From NCBI GenBank assembly GCA_016716185.1, contig JADJWV010000003.1:1-64000 (forward strand): a DNA stretch of 64,000 nucleotides. The letters run 5' to 3'. The stretch comes from Saprospiraceae bacterium. Lineage in GTDB: Bacteria; Bacteroidota; Bacteroidia; Chitinophagales; Saprospiraceae. Positions 38,642 to 47,620 of the stretch are shown here, one piece after another. The position numbers and the translations under genes are program-made. The notes under the pieces are model-generated. The model was given only the letters and a program-made list of their open reading frames with translations. It searched no databases and was not told the DNA's origin. Each line of letters starts with the position of its first letter. Position 1 is the first letter of the stretch.

Positions 38642-40381
38642 TTAACTATTCATCGAAATGAGAAACTCATCATTGGTCATAGTGCCCACCATATGTTTTT
38701 TCACAAACTCTACGGCTTCCTCCGGTTTCATATCTGCCAGGTGGTTCCTCAATACAAACATTTTTTGAATAGTGGTATCGTCGAGCAACAGGTCTTCGCG
38801 TCTGGTACTGGACTTGGTAAGATCGATAGAAGGATACAAGCGCTTATTGGCCAATGTGCGATCGAGTTGTAATTCCATGTTACCAGTTCCTTTGAATTCT
38901 TCAAAAATCACTCCATCCATTTTAGAACCGGTATCGATCAAAGCAGTAGCAATGATGGTTAACGAGCCTCCATTTTCAATTTTTCGGGCAGCACCAAAGA
39001 ATTTTTTAGGCTTTTGCAAGGCATTCGCTTCCACACCACCTGAAAGCACCTTACCGGAAGATGGTGCAACGGTATTGTAGGCTCTGGCAAGGCGGGTAAT
39101 GGAATCCAATAAGATCACCACATCGTGACCACACTCCACCATCCTTTTGGCTTTTTCCAAAACAATATTGGCAACCCTGACGTGGTTATCTGCCGGTTCG
39201 TCAAATGTGGAAGAAATAACCTCTGCTTTCACGCTTCTTTTCATGTCGGTAACCTCTTCAGGCCTTTCATCGACCAGAAGAACGATCATATAACTCTCCG
39301 GGTGATTGGTAGCTATGGCATTCGCAAGATCCTTCAACAAAAAGGTCTTTCCTGTTTTAGGTTGGGCAACAATCAGGGCACGCTGTCCTTTTCCAATAGG
39401 CGTAAACAGGTCAATCATCCTGTTGCCGTAATCCCTCCCAGCCGGACTGGTGGTTAGTTTGAATTTTTCATTGGGGAACAAGGGAGTCAGGTAATCAAAT
39501 GGCACACGATCCCTTATCCATTTAGGGTCCAATCCGTTGATCTTTGAAACTTTAAGCAGTGCAAAATACTTTTCGCCTTCCTTGGGAGGTCTGATTGCCC
39601 CCTCAACAGTATCGCCGGTTTTTAGCCCAAATAATTTTATTTGCGATGGAGAAACATAAATGTCGTCCGGAGATGAAAGATAATTGTAATCTGAGCTTCT
39701 CAGGAATCCATATCCTTCTTGCATCATTTCGAGGACTCCGGTACCCTCGATTACACCCTCCAACTCAACTACAAAAACGGGTTCAGGCTTTGGAACAAAT
39801 TCCATTTCAGATTGGTCTGAATGACCAGGCTCCTGCTCATCGTTTGTGGTTTTTCTTACTTCTGCTGGTCTCGATTCTTTATAGTTTCTAGGGTTTCTGT
39901 AGTTGCCATTTTCTTTGTTTCCGTCTCGGTTGTTATCCCTTTGGTAGGGCTTAACAAAGGGCTTGCGTTGCCTGTGTTGTTCGCTGGTATCTTTTTGCTC
40001 TGATGATTCTGCTATTTCTGATTCTGCAACTTCTGATTCAGAGGACACAGTCGCACCGACGGCTTCCGTTTCTTCTTCCTGTGTTTCATCAACCGGGTTT
40101 TCAACTTCTTTAATGAGCTGTTCGGCTGCTTTTCCAACTCTACGTCTACGCCCGCGTACATTATGCTCATCGACCAAAATGTCATATGAAGCCTGCTGAC
40201 CTCCTTCGCCTTGCTCACCGGGACCTTTATCATCACCGCTCTTATTTAAGGCTTGTTGGTCGAGAATTTTATAAATCAGGTCTTGTTTGGGTAATTTTTT
40301 GGAATTCTGGACACCGAGTTGCTCTGCTATATCCCTAAGTTCCGGAACAAGCATGTCATTCAATTGTAAAATGTCGTACAT
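38642..40381 (-). CDS. rho: Transcription termination factor Rho
   Basis: Rho is a ring-shaped RNA helicase that ends transcription. The C-terminal ATPase is canonical: PLFPNEKFKL, Walker A QPKTGKTFLLKD, ILLDSITRLARAYNTVAPSS (Walker B and neighbours), GGVEANALQKPKKFFGAARK (Q-loop region) and RLYPSIDLTKSSTRRE. The RNA-binding fold includes GYGFLRSSDYNYLSSPDDIY. At 579 residues it is about 160 longer than E. coli Rho because of an acidic, low-complexity stretch (about residues 45-195, with EETEAVGATVSSESE and RKPFVKPYQRDNNRDGN) after an SAP-like N-terminus (NDMLVPELRDIAEQLGVQN). This extension is typical of Bacteroidota and may bind RNA or phase separate. Confidence 0.96.
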   Translation of the reverse strand: MYDILQLNDMLVPELRDIAEQLGVQNSKKLPKQDLIYKILDQQALNKSGDDKGPGEQGEGGQQASYDILVDEHNVRGRRRRVGKAAEQLIKEVENPVDETQEEETEAVGATVSSESEVAESEIAESSEQKDTSEQHRQRKPFVKPYQRDNNRDGNKENGNYRNPRNYKESRPAEVRKTTNDEQEPGHSDQSEMEFVPKPEPVFVVELEGVIEGTGVLEMMQEGYGFLRSSDYNYLSSPDDIYVSPSQIKLFGLKTGDTVEGAIRPPKEGEKYFALLKVSKINGLDPKWIRDRVPFDYLTPLFPNEKFKLTTSPAGRDYGNRMIDLFTPIGKGQRALIVAQPKTGKTFLLKDLANAIATNHPESYMIVLLVDERPEEVTDMKRSVKAEVISSTFDEPADNHVRVANIVLEKAKRMVECGHDVVILLDSITRLARAYNTVAPSSGKVLSGGVEANALQKPKKFFGAARKIENGGSLTIIATALIDTGSKMDGVIFEEFKGTGNMELQLDRTLANKRLYPSIDLTKSSTRREDLLLDDTTIQKMFVLRNHLADMKPEEAVEFVKKHMVGTMTNDEFLISMNS

Positions 40382-40646
40382 AATAAAAAGTAAAACGAAA
40401 TAAAAATGTGTTTAGATTAGATAAGGGCTTGATTCACAATCGATTTTCAGAGAACCTGTTCAACCAAAAACTGGATGGATATGATTAACTTACCGAGGAT
40501 GATCAGGAAATACTCTGGAGATGCGATAGATATGAAAAACCATTCGGTTTGACCCTGCAAATATACTATTCTTTAAATGAATTTAGTATTTTTAAAAAAA
40601 AATTTAAGGGACTTGCTTAACATTGCCGGGCAGAAACACAGCACAA
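40382..40646. promoter_or_regulatory. Divergent promoter region rho/serS
   Basis: The gap separates two genes leaving it in opposite directions. A minus-strand TATATTTG at 40558-40565 could be the rho -7 box, giving a leader of about 170 bases. No clear box was seen for serS. Confidence 0.35.
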
Positions 40647-41927
40647 ATGGTTGAATTGAGAATACTTAGAAAGGATACATCGGCAGTTGTAGATGCTTAT
40701 CGCAAAAGAAATCTAAACGACGGCCAGATTGGATTGGTTTATGAAATTATTGACCTGGACGATACCAGGAAAAAATTACAATCTCAAATTGACCAACAAC
40801 TTGCCGTGCTTAATCAACTTGCAAAGGAAATAGGCGAATTGTTTAAATCCGGCAAAACCGAAGAAGCCAACCAATCCAAAGATAAAGTAAATGCATTAAA
40901 GTCAACATCCAGGGAACTGGAACTTCAATTGGACCAGGTAAAGCAGTCCATTGAGGAAAAATTATTGGCGCTTCCCAACATCCCTAACGAACTGGTTCCT
41001 CAGGGCTCGACACCTGAAGAAAATCAAATTGTTAAAACAAGCACTGAAACTTTACCTCAACTACCCGAATCGTGTTTACCGCATTGGGAGCTGGCTAAAA
41101 AATACAATTTATTCGATATGGAACTTGGCGTAAAATTGTCGGGTTCTGGTTTCATCGTCTATCGTGGTCAAGGTGCGAAACTTCAGCGGGCTTTGATCCA
41201 GTTTTTCCTGGATAAAGCTGTGAACGCCGGTTATGAAGAGATCCATGCTCCACTTCTGGTGAATGCCGATTCTGCAAGGGGAACGGGTCAACTTCCAGAC
41301 AAAGAGGGCCAGATGTATTTTGTCGAAAAAGACGATTTATATCTGATCCCTACCGCTGAAGTGCCCATTACCAATATATTCAGAAATGAACTCCTCAAAG
41401 ACGATCAATTCTCGATAAAATTATGTGGTTATACACCTTGTTTCAGAAGGGAAGCTGGATCCTATGGTGCACATGTAAAGGGTCTTAACCGGGTCCACCA
41501 ATTCGATAAAATTGAAGTTGTTCGCATTGAAAATGTAAACCGCTCCTATGCTGCTCTCGATGAAATGTTGGTACATGTCGAAAGCCTTTTGAACGATTTG
41601 CAGTTGCCCTACCGGATCCTGCGGCTTTGTGGCGGTGATCTGGGCTTTGCATCGGCACTCACCTATGATTTCGAGGTCTATTCAGCAGCTCAGAAAAGAT
41701 GGCTGGAGGTAAGTTCCGTTTCCAATTTTGAAAGTTTTCAAGCCAACCGGTTAAAACTCCGCTATAAAAATGAAAAAGGGGAATCCATTCTCGCTCATAC
41801 TTTGAACGGAAGCGCTCTTGCCCTGGCTCGGATTGTCGCAGCTTTGCTGGAAAACAACCAGACAGGAGAAGGAATTGCAATTCCTCCTGCACTCAGGCCT
41901 TATACGGGATTTGACTGGATCCGTTAA
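40647..41927 (+). CDS. serS: Seryl-tRNA synthetase
   Basis: The class II enzyme charges tRNA-Ser. The start at 40647 (MVELRILRKDTSAVVDAYRK) is chosen because it aligns with SerRS starts; an upstream in-frame codon adds eight unrelated residues. Residues about 25-105 form the long antiparallel coiled-coil arm (RKKLQSQIDQQLAVLNQL...). Class II motif 2 is CFRREAGSYGAHVKGLNRVH, and motif 3 is GEGIAIPPALRPYTGFDWI. The length, 426 residues, is normal. Confidence 0.97.
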   Translation: MVELRILRKDTSAVVDAYRKRNLNDGQIGLVYEIIDLDDTRKKLQSQIDQQLAVLNQLAKEIGELFKSGKTEEANQSKDKVNALKSTSRELELQLDQVKQSIEEKLLALPNIPNELVPQGSTPEENQIVKTSTETLPQLPESCLPHWELAKKYNLFDMELGVKLSGSGFIVYRGQGAKLQRALIQFFLDKAVNAGYEEIHAPLLVNADSARGTGQLPDKEGQMYFVEKDDLYLIPTAEVPITNIFRNELLKDDQFSIKLCGYTPCFRREAGSYGAHVKGLNRVHQFDKIEVVRIENVNRSYAALDEMLVHVESLLNDLQLPYRILRLCGGDLGFASALTYDFEVYSAAQKRWLEVSSVSNFESFQANRLKLRYKNEKGESILAHTLNGSALALARIVAALLENNQTGEGIAIPPALRPYTGFDWIR

Positions 41928-41999
41928 GAAATTTTTAATTAAAATTTGAAATCTTATAGGCCCGGTGGCTGTTATTAAAGAACTTAAAATTATACAACT

Positions 42000-42701
42000 A
42001 TGCCATTTTCTGGAGATTACATGATTTATTACATCCTTGTTATAGCCCTTTCTTTGGTAGGAATGTGGGTTTCAGGCAGATTGCAAAGCAAATTTAAAGC
42101 CTATTCCAAAGTTGGTCTGAGAGCCAATCGTTCGGGCCGTGAAATTGCAGCTGATATGTTGCAATACTATGGATTGCATAACGTTCGGGTGCTGGAGTCT
42201 GATGGCTTTTTATCAGACCATTACAATCCGGTCAACAGAACCGTAAACCTGAGTCCAGAAGTTTTTCATGGCAGAAGTGTTGCAGCAGCAGCAGTGGCAG
42301 CACATGAATGTGGGCATGCTGTTCAACACGACACGGCTTATTCCATGCTTCAACTCCGGTCAAAACTGGTTCCTGTTGTAAAGTTTGCCAGTGTAGCCCA
42401 GCAATATCTCTTATTGGCAGCTTTTATGCTGGCAAATACTTTTCCAAGCCTGATGCTTGTAACCATTATCCTGTTTGCCATAACGACCTTATTTAGCATC
42501 ATTACCTTGCCTGTGGAATTCGATGCCAGTAAACGCGCCTTGGTGTGGATCGATAAGAGAGGGGTGGTCACCTCTGAGGAATATGCCGGTGCTAAAGATT
42601 CATTGACCTGGGCAGGAATGACTTATGTTGCCGCCGCACTTTCTTCACTTGTTATGCTTGTTTATTTAATTTTGCGCTACGTCGGTGCAAACCGGGAATA
42701 A
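42000..42701 (+). CDS. YugP-like membrane zinc metallopeptidase
   Basis: The 233-residue protein carries an N-terminal TM helix (YYILVIALSLVGMWVSG), an exposed HExxH variant in AAAAVAAHECGHAVQHDTAY (HECGH at about 101-105) and two further hydrophobic hairpins (LVTIILFAITTLFSIITLPV and YVAAALSSLVMLVYLIL). FDASKRALVWID with Glu/Asp downstream gives the third ligand region. This is the Zn_peptidase_2 (YugP) family, of unknown substrate, widespread in Bacteroidota. Its start could be at 42021 instead (MIYYILV). It lies between serS and frr and shares their direction. Confidence 0.85.
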   Translation: MPFSGDYMIYYILVIALSLVGMWVSGRLQSKFKAYSKVGLRANRSGREIAADMLQYYGLHNVRVLESDGFLSDHYNPVNRTVNLSPEVFHGRSVAAAAVAAHECGHAVQHDTAYSMLQLRSKLVPVVKFASVAQQYLLLAAFMLANTFPSLMLVTIILFAITTLFSIITLPVEFDASKRALVWIDKRGVVTSEEYAGAKDSLTWAGMTYVAAALSSLVMLVYLILRYVGANRE

Positions 42702-42732
42702 AGCCCATTTAAAACATAAAAAACAAATTAAC

Positions 42733-43296
42733 ATGTCGGCAGAATTAGATGCAGCCTGGTCAAAAGCCAAAGAAGAGTTTGAAAAAGCAATGGACCACCT
42801 CCAAAAGGAATTGCAAAAGGTAAGAACCGGGAAGGCTTCCACTTCCATTTTTGATGGCATTCTCGTCAATTATTATGGATCGCCTACTCCCGTTGGACAA
42901 ATTGCAAACATCAGCGCTTCTGATGCGAGGACGCTTACCATCCAACCCTGGGAAAAGAAAATGATCAACGAGATTGAGCATGCCATTTTTGCTGCTAATT
43001 TGGGATTGACACCGCAAAATGATGGCGAACTGATCCGGATTTCCATTCCGCCATTAACCGAAGAGAGAAGAAAAGAATACGTAAAACAGATCAAGCACTA
43101 CGGTGAAGAAGCGAAAGTCAGCATTCGTTCTACCCGGCATAAAATTCTGGATACCATTAAGAAAGAGCAAAAGAACGGGCTTCCGGAAGATATAGCCAAA
43201 CGCAAAGAACACGATATTCAAAATCAGGTCAACGATTATTCTTCCAAAGTTGATAAGATCATCGAGGCAAAAGAGAAAGAAATCATGACCGTTTAA
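42733..43296 (+). CDS. frr: Ribosome recycling factor
   Basis: The 187-residue RRF splits the ribosome after termination together with EF-G. The ATG at 42733 (MSAELDAAWSKAKEEFEKAM) is used; an upstream start would extend the protein by 16 residues and overlap the peptidase gene. Family blocks LQKVRTGKAS, YYGSPTPVGQIANIS, IQPWEKKMI, IRISIPPLTEERRKEYVKQ and RNRHK-type helices (SIRSTRHKILDTIKK) are all present. Its length is normal for the family (about 185). Confidence 0.96.
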   Translation: MSAELDAAWSKAKEEFEKAMDHLQKELQKVRTGKASTSIFDGILVNYYGSPTPVGQIANISASDARTLTIQPWEKKMINEIEHAIFAANLGLTPQNDGELIRISIPPLTEERRKEYVKQIKHYGEEAKVSIRSTRHKILDTIKKEQKNGLPEDIAKRKEHDIQNQVNDYSSKVDKIIEAKEKEIMTV

Positions 43297-43398
43297 TATT
43301 AAAGTCGGCATTGACCGCTTTTAAAAATAAAATAACGGATTCCTTTGGGGATGCGTATTGTTGATCTTTTATCGTTGTTCTAATCATTTTCCGAAATT

Positions 43399-43809
43399 AT
43401 GAAAACTGCAGAAGTCGTTTACCTGGGAGAATTACGGACAGAAGCTACCCATCTCCGCAGCGGACAAAAAATTCAAACGGTTGCACCGCCCGACAATCAG
43501 GGAAAGGGAGACGCCTTTTCTCCAACGGATCTTGCGTCGACCTCTCTGGCTAGTTGTATGATGACTATTATGGGAATAGCTGCCAGAACATACCAAATTG
43601 AAATCACCGGCATGAAAGCAGAAGTGCAGAAAATTATGGCGGACCAGCCACGAAGAATAGCGGGAGTTGAGATCGATCTGTTTATGCCCGACATCCGGTA
43701 TTCACAAAAAGAAAAAGCAATTCTGGAACATGCCGCACATGCCTGTCCTGTCGACCGGAGCCTCCATCCGGATTTAAACTCGGTCTTGCGCATTCATTGG
43801 AAGGATTGA
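43399..43809 (+). CDS. OsmC-family protein
   Basis: The 136-residue protein has the OsmC fold: FSPTDLASTSLASCMMTIMG places the first redox Cys at about residue 53, and HAAHACPVDRSLHPD the second at about 116. OsmC proteins reduce organic peroxides or act as thiol peroxidases in the cytoplasm. The ends of OsmC and aroA are tightly packed; the stop at 43809 lies nine bases before the chosen aroA start. A stress-response role is inferred from family only. Confidence 0.9.
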   Translation: MKTAEVVYLGELRTEATHLRSGQKIQTVAPPDNQGKGDAFSPTDLASTSLASCMMTIMGIAARTYQIEITGMKAEVQKIMADQPRRIAGVEIDLFMPDIRYSQKEKAILEHAAHACPVDRSLHPDLNSVLRIHWKD

Positions 43810-43817
43810 TTCCTGTT

Positions 43818-45014
43818 ATGGAATTCCCAACCATACTACTTCCCGCATCCAAAAGCATTTCGAACCGCTTATTAATCATTCAGGCACTTGGTAATTTCAA
43901 AAACGTCTTGAAAAATTTGTCGGAATCTGATGACACAAATTTCCTCAAGAAAGCCTTGCATGATGTAAATGAAAGGATTCAAATCGGAGAAGGGGGAACC
44001 ACGTTGCGATTTGTTCTGAGTTATTTTGCGATGATTGATCGCCGGGTAGTTCTCGAAGGAAAAGGATTGCTCCGGAACAGGCCGCTGAAGCCCTTGCTCC
44101 TCTTGCTTGAAAAAATGGATTGCACTTTTCGCTTTGAAAATGAAGAATATAAAATACCCCTGCGGATCGACAAGGGAATAGACAAGAATTATTCCGATCC
44201 GGTGCAAATGGAATCAGGCATCAGTAGCCAATTTGTTTCTTCAATCCTGCTCATCGCTCCTTATTTCAAGCACGGACTTCATCTCAGCTGGTCAGAAGAT
44301 GGCGTTTCGGAACCATATATCCGGATGACTTTGAGCTTAATGAAAGAATTCGGGATCCAATGGAGTGCTACGTCACATGCAGTAAACGTAGAAGCGGGAA
44401 GTTACAAAGGTCATGATTATACGGTGGAAGCCGATTGGAGTGCAGCAGCTTTCCCTCTGGCCTGGATTGCGCTCTGCGATGAAGCCCATTGCTTTTTTCC
44501 CAATCTCAAAAGATCCGGTTTACAAGCCGATGAAAGAATACTCGATTTCTTAAAAGCTTTCGGTGTGGTTTCACGAGAAACGTCAGATGGGATAATGATC
44601 CATAAAACAAAAGCTTCCCTGCCTGCAGCAATTGAATTTGATTTCACCGAATGCCCGGATCTCTTTCCAGCACTCAGCATTTTTTGCGCCCTTCAAAAAA
44701 TAAATGCTCGATTCAAAGGCTTGCATCATTTGGTCCACAAAGAATCCAACCGCCTGCAAATTATCTCGGAATTCCTTACTCAATGCGGCGTTGAAATCCG
44801 CGAAATCGAATCCGATCGCGACTTGTATTTTAAAATGGAAACATTCCATTTAGATCACCACATTGCTCTCGATAGTCACGGCGATCACCGTATCGCTATG
44901 GCATTCAGCCTTCTTTATAAACTAACACCCGTTCGCATCGCACCGGAAGTCGTAAGCAAATCTTTTCCGGCGTATTGGGAGGAATTTGAGAAATGGAGAC
45001 GGATAGGAATGTAG
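43818..45014 (+). CDS. aroA: 3-phosphoshikimate 1-carboxyvinyltransferase (EPSP synthase)
   Basis: The enzyme joins shikimate-3-phosphate with PEP in chorismate synthesis. The start at 43818 (MEFPTILLPASKSISNR) puts the PEP/S3P motif LPASKSISNRLLI at the N-terminus. Further signatures are IGEGGTTLRFVLSYFA, LRNRPLKPLL, SGISSQFVSSILLIAP, VEADWSAAAFPLAW and HKESNRLQ, and the C-terminal DSHGDHRIAMAFSLL. The product of 398 residues is a little short for AroA (about 420-430), because the N-terminal leader is trimmed. It follows OsmC by eight bases and probably shares a transcript. Confidence 0.95.
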   Translation: MEFPTILLPASKSISNRLLIIQALGNFKNVLKNLSESDDTNFLKKALHDVNERIQIGEGGTTLRFVLSYFAMIDRRVVLEGKGLLRNRPLKPLLLLLEKMDCTFRFENEEYKIPLRIDKGIDKNYSDPVQMESGISSQFVSSILLIAPYFKHGLHLSWSEDGVSEPYIRMTLSLMKEFGIQWSATSHAVNVEAGSYKGHDYTVEADWSAAAFPLAWIALCDEAHCFFPNLKRSGLQADERILDFLKAFGVVSRETSDGIMIHKTKASLPAAIEFDFTECPDLFPALSIFCALQKINARFKGLHHLVHKESNRLQIISEFLTQCGVEIREIESDRDLYFKMETFHLDHHIALDSHGDHRIAMAFSLLYKLTPVRIAPEVVSKSFPAYWEEFEKWRRIGM

Positions 45015-45160
45015 GCCTGGAGGAATGTAGGCCTGGAGGAATTTAGGCCTGGAGGAATTTAGGCCTGGAGGAATTTAGGCCTGGAGGAATTTAGGCCTGG
45101 AGGAATTTAGGCCTGGAGGAATTTAGGCGTTTAGGCGTTTAGGCGTTTAGGCGTTTAGGA
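45012..45160. repeat. Tandem array GAGGAATTTAGGCCTG then GCGTTTAG
   Basis: Eight units of about 16 bases (CTGGAGGAATTTAGGC), the first two with TGTAGGCC, overlap the last codon and stop of aroA and run for about 110 bases. They are followed by four to five copies of GCGTTTAG. The array ends at the palindrome at 45162. Confidence 0.85.
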
Positions 45161-45161
45161 A

Positions 45162-45177
45162 ACTAACGTTTGTTAGT
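45162..45177. repeat. ACTAAC...GTTAGT palindrome, site 6
   Basis: ACTAACGTTTGTTAGT sits exactly at the end of the GCGTTTAG array and is followed by AATATTT. Confidence 0.65.
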
Positions 45178-45563
45178 AATATTTAATTTGCTGAATTATT
45201 TTTTTTCGCGCAATATTGTAAGCTCCACTTTACCCTATAATTTTACCCCCCCCTACGGGGCTGAATTTGGTATTAATTAAATTTCTTAAATGCATATGCT
45301 ATTCTCTTTGCTCAATCAATAAAAAGGCTGAAGGCGTAAGGCTGAAGGCGTAAGGCTGAAGGCGCAAAGCCTAAGGTAGTCGCTAACCTTTGCTACGAAG
45401 GCTCAAAGGCTCAAAGTTTCACAAATCAGATCTTTTGAAATAAGAATTTACTCCCCTTACAATTGACTTGCCCCCTATTTTTACTTTACAACGATCAAAC
45501 AAACATTTATCAAACAAACAACTGACTGCTTGACTACGAACTGCCAACTGGGGACTGCCAACT
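45178..45563. other. Gap with repeat words, no gene
   Basis: It holds one CCCCTACGGGGCTG copy at about 45247, a GGCTGAAGGCGTAA word repeated three times near 45330, and CTGCCAACT words near 45541. No coding frame was recognised. Any terminator for aroA or the Spy-like gene is not clear. Confidence 0.5.
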
Positions 45564-46055
45564 CTATTTCATCGGTCTTCCTCGTCCCATTCGGTTATCT
45601 CTTCGCTCCTTAAGTTTGCGGAGGACTTCGTGATTGAATTCCTTTTCAGCTGGCTCGAGCTTAGCAAGCTTTTGTGCGGGCAGGATGGCTTTGAATTTTT
45701 CGTAATAGTTGCGTTTTAAATTCAGCTCTTTTTCCTGTACGGCCATTTGTTCTTCCAGTTCCTTTTCAGATTCTTCCTCCGATAAATTCCCTTTGCGTTG
45801 TTGCCGCTTTCTGTCCATTATATCCCTGCGCAATTCCATTCGCTTTTTGGAATATTCATTGTAAACCGGCCAGAATTTTGCAGATTCCTCTGAAGTAAGG
45901 TCGAGTTCATTAGTAAGAAAGGCTACCCGCATAGATTCCATTTTCTCGATCATGCGTTCATTTCCTTTTCCCGGAGGGCCGGGTGGTGGACCATCTTGCG
46001 CCTGCAGACAAACAAAGCAGACAAACAAGGCCAGGAGTGTACTCCATTGTTTCAT
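45564..46055 (-). CDS. Spy/CpxP-like periplasmic protein
   Basis: The 163-residue product has a signal peptide (MKQWSTLLALFVCFVCLQAQ), a Gly/Pro linker (DGPPPGPPGKG) and a charged helical domain with LDLTSEESAKFWPVYNEY and LNLKRNYYEKFKAILPAQKL. This pair of LTxEExxKFxPxY-type helices is the LTXXQ/Spy motif of periplasmic chaperones and metal or envelope-stress sensors. It is the last gene of the operon read leftward after the ECF sigma factor and the putative anti-sigma. The product probably responds to envelope stress; the partner or ligand is unknown. Confidence 0.75.
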   Translation of the reverse strand: MKQWSTLLALFVCFVCLQAQDGPPPGPPGKGNERMIEKMESMRVAFLTNELDLTSEESAKFWPVYNEYSKKRMELRRDIMDRKRQQRKGNLSEEESEKELEEQMAVQEKELNLKRNYYEKFKAILPAQKLAKLEPAEKEFNHEVLRKLKERRDNRMGRGRPMK

Positions 46056-46100
46056 AGATTTCGATTTTATTTTTTAGTTCGATAAGTTAATTTATGGTGT

Positions 46101-46727
46101 TTATTCAAGGTATTCGATTAAAAGATCTTCCGTAGATTCATCCAGTTCCCCCATAACATCAAGAACATCGAGATCTGTTTCTTCTATCAGTGAAGCAATG
46201 AGTTCCTGATCAAAATCATCGGCATAGGTAGTCACATATTCCAACAACTCCTCATCAGAACATTCTGCAAAGAATAACGTGGTACTTTCATTTTGCTGCG
46301 ACCATTTTATTGCAAATAAACCTACTGCAGTGAACAAACATGCTGCTGCAGCATAATACCAGAGCTTCTTCATTTGAATGACCCGAGTCGAAGTCTGGAT
46401 GGTTTTGCGATTCAATCTCGATGATAAGCGATCGTAGAAGGACTCGAAATAATTCTCCGGAACTTTAAACCCATCGGAATCAGGCAAACACTTCAGTGCA
46501 TCGATTTCAATTTTTTGCATAAGTTTTTCGGGAAGCGTTTCAAAATAACCTTGTGGAACTCCAAATCCTTTAGAATCATTTGTATCAGTTCCACCGACAC
46601 ATTGCGCCAGGATCATAGGGCCTGCATTTTCGAAATAATCAGCAGGGACCTTAAATCCATCTGCATTCTTCAGCGTGTTGCCAAAAGGCAAATCCGGATC
46701 TTCCCGATATTGATTTTGATTGTCCAT
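46101..46727 (-). CDS. Putative anti-sigma factor with three GFxVPxxYFE motifs
   Basis: The 208-residue protein has one TM segment (WYYAAAACLFTAVGLFAIKW, about residues 128-147). Its N-terminal cytoplasmic part carries three copies of a short motif: DGFKVPADYFENA, KGFGVPQGYFETL and DGFKVPENYFESF. The C-terminal part is acidic (ECSDEELLEYVTTYADDFDQ, LDESTEDLLIEYLE). It starts three bases after the sigma stop, the usual position for a regulator that holds an ECF sigma at the membrane. It does not have a recognised ZAS domain, so the anti-sigma role is inferred from place and topology. Confidence 0.65.
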   Translation of the reverse strand: MDNQNQYREDPDLPFGNTLKNADGFKVPADYFENAGPMILAQCVGGTDTNDSKGFGVPQGYFETLPEKLMQKIEIDALKCLPDSDGFKVPENYFESFYDRLSSRLNRKTIQTSTRVIQMKKLWYYAAAACLFTAVGLFAIKWSQQNESTTLFFAECSDEELLEYVTTYADDFDQELIASLIEETDLDVLDVMGELDESTEDLLIEYLE

Positions 46728-46730
46728 TTT

Positions 46731-47300
46731 TTATATTAATTCCAATGATTTAAAATATTCTTCAATTTTCTTGACTGCGTGATGATAAGATGCCTTCAAT
46801 GCTCCTTCTGAAGTGTTCAGAATTTCCGACATTTCCTTGTACGACATCTCATCGTGGTATCGGAGTAAAAACACCTGTTTTTGTTTATCCGGAAGCCTTA
46901 CCAAAGCCTCCTGCAGCCGCATTTGAATTTCATTTCCTTCAAAATAAGGGTCTGCAGCCAACTGTGCTATCGCCGGGTGTTCGCTTTGCTCATCCACCCC
47001 GTCATACTGATACCTTTTGTTTTTATCCAAAAAGCTCAGACACTCATTGGTGGCTATCCGGTATAACCAGGTAAACAAACTGCTCTTGCCTTCGAACTGG
47101 TGTATACTTTTATACACCTTGACAAATGTATTTTGCAATACGTCGTCGGCATCTTCGTGAACCAGCACCATCCTCCGGATATGCCAATACAATTTTTGCT
47201 GGTATTTTTCAACCAAAGCCCGAAAACCCTTTTCCAGAGTTAATTCCCCGGCTATCCATTCCAGAATGATCCGGTCATCCGTATTTTTTAATCCCGCCAT
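46731..47300 (-). CDS. ECF sigma factor (sigma-70 family)
   Basis: Region 2 is visible as YWHIRRMVLVHEDADDVLQN with TFVKVYKSIHQFEGKSSLFT and WLYRIATNECLSFL; region 4 as LPDKQKQVFLLRYHDEMSYK and MSEILNTSEGALKASYHHAV. The 189-residue length is typical of ECF sigmas. It directs RNA polymerase to its own set of promoters. The next gene, a TM protein, follows after three bases and is the likely anti-sigma. Its promoter lies in 47301-47480 on the minus strand; autoregulation is likely but no site was identified. Confidence 0.93.
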   Translation of the reverse strand: MAGLKNTDDRIILEWIAGELTLEKGFRALVEKYQQKLYWHIRRMVLVHEDADDVLQNTFVKVYKSIHQFEGKSSLFTWLYRIATNECLSFLDKNKRYQYDGVDEQSEHPAIAQLAADPYFEGNEIQMRLQEALVRLPDKQKQVFLLRYHDEMSYKEMSEILNTSEGALKASYHHAVKKIEEYFKSLELI

Positions 47301-47571
47301 CGTTTTTAAGACTGTTTTAATCTTCTAAAGTTTAACGAAATAAGCTGATTTCTCATATTCTTTTCAGGTTTTTGACCATAAAACAGCCCAATTGATCCAT
47401 AAATATTGATTTGATCGAAAAATTAGCTGATTTGGCTGAAAAGTAGTTTTGAAATCAGGAAGCCAGTTTACAGAAATTGAATTAAAGAGTAGATTCGGCT
47501 AACTGGATTTGGCTCAGCTTGTGTCTTTTACCTATGTTAAAGCCCAATATTCAATGCTTTTTATGAATCAG
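47301..47571. other. Divergent gap, little recognised
   Basis: It separates the sigma operon (leftward) from the acyltransferase (rightward). Only the promoter described at 47572-47604 was recognised for the right gene. Confidence 0.4.
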
Positions 47572-47604
47572 TTGTGTTTGATTCAATACGAGCCAATAAT
47601 TTTG
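47572..47604 (+). promoter_or_regulatory. Bacteroidota-type promoter of the acyltransferase gene
   Basis: TTG at 47572-47574 and TAATTTTG at 47597-47604 are 22 bases apart, close to the Bacteroidota -33/-7 pattern. The start codon at 47621 follows after 16 bases. Confidence 0.5.
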
Positions 47605-47620
47605 CATGTTAATTATCCAT

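Noticed and set aside
39595..40199. Several plus-strand frames opposite rho
   Set aside because: Antisense shadows of the low-complexity Rho extension.
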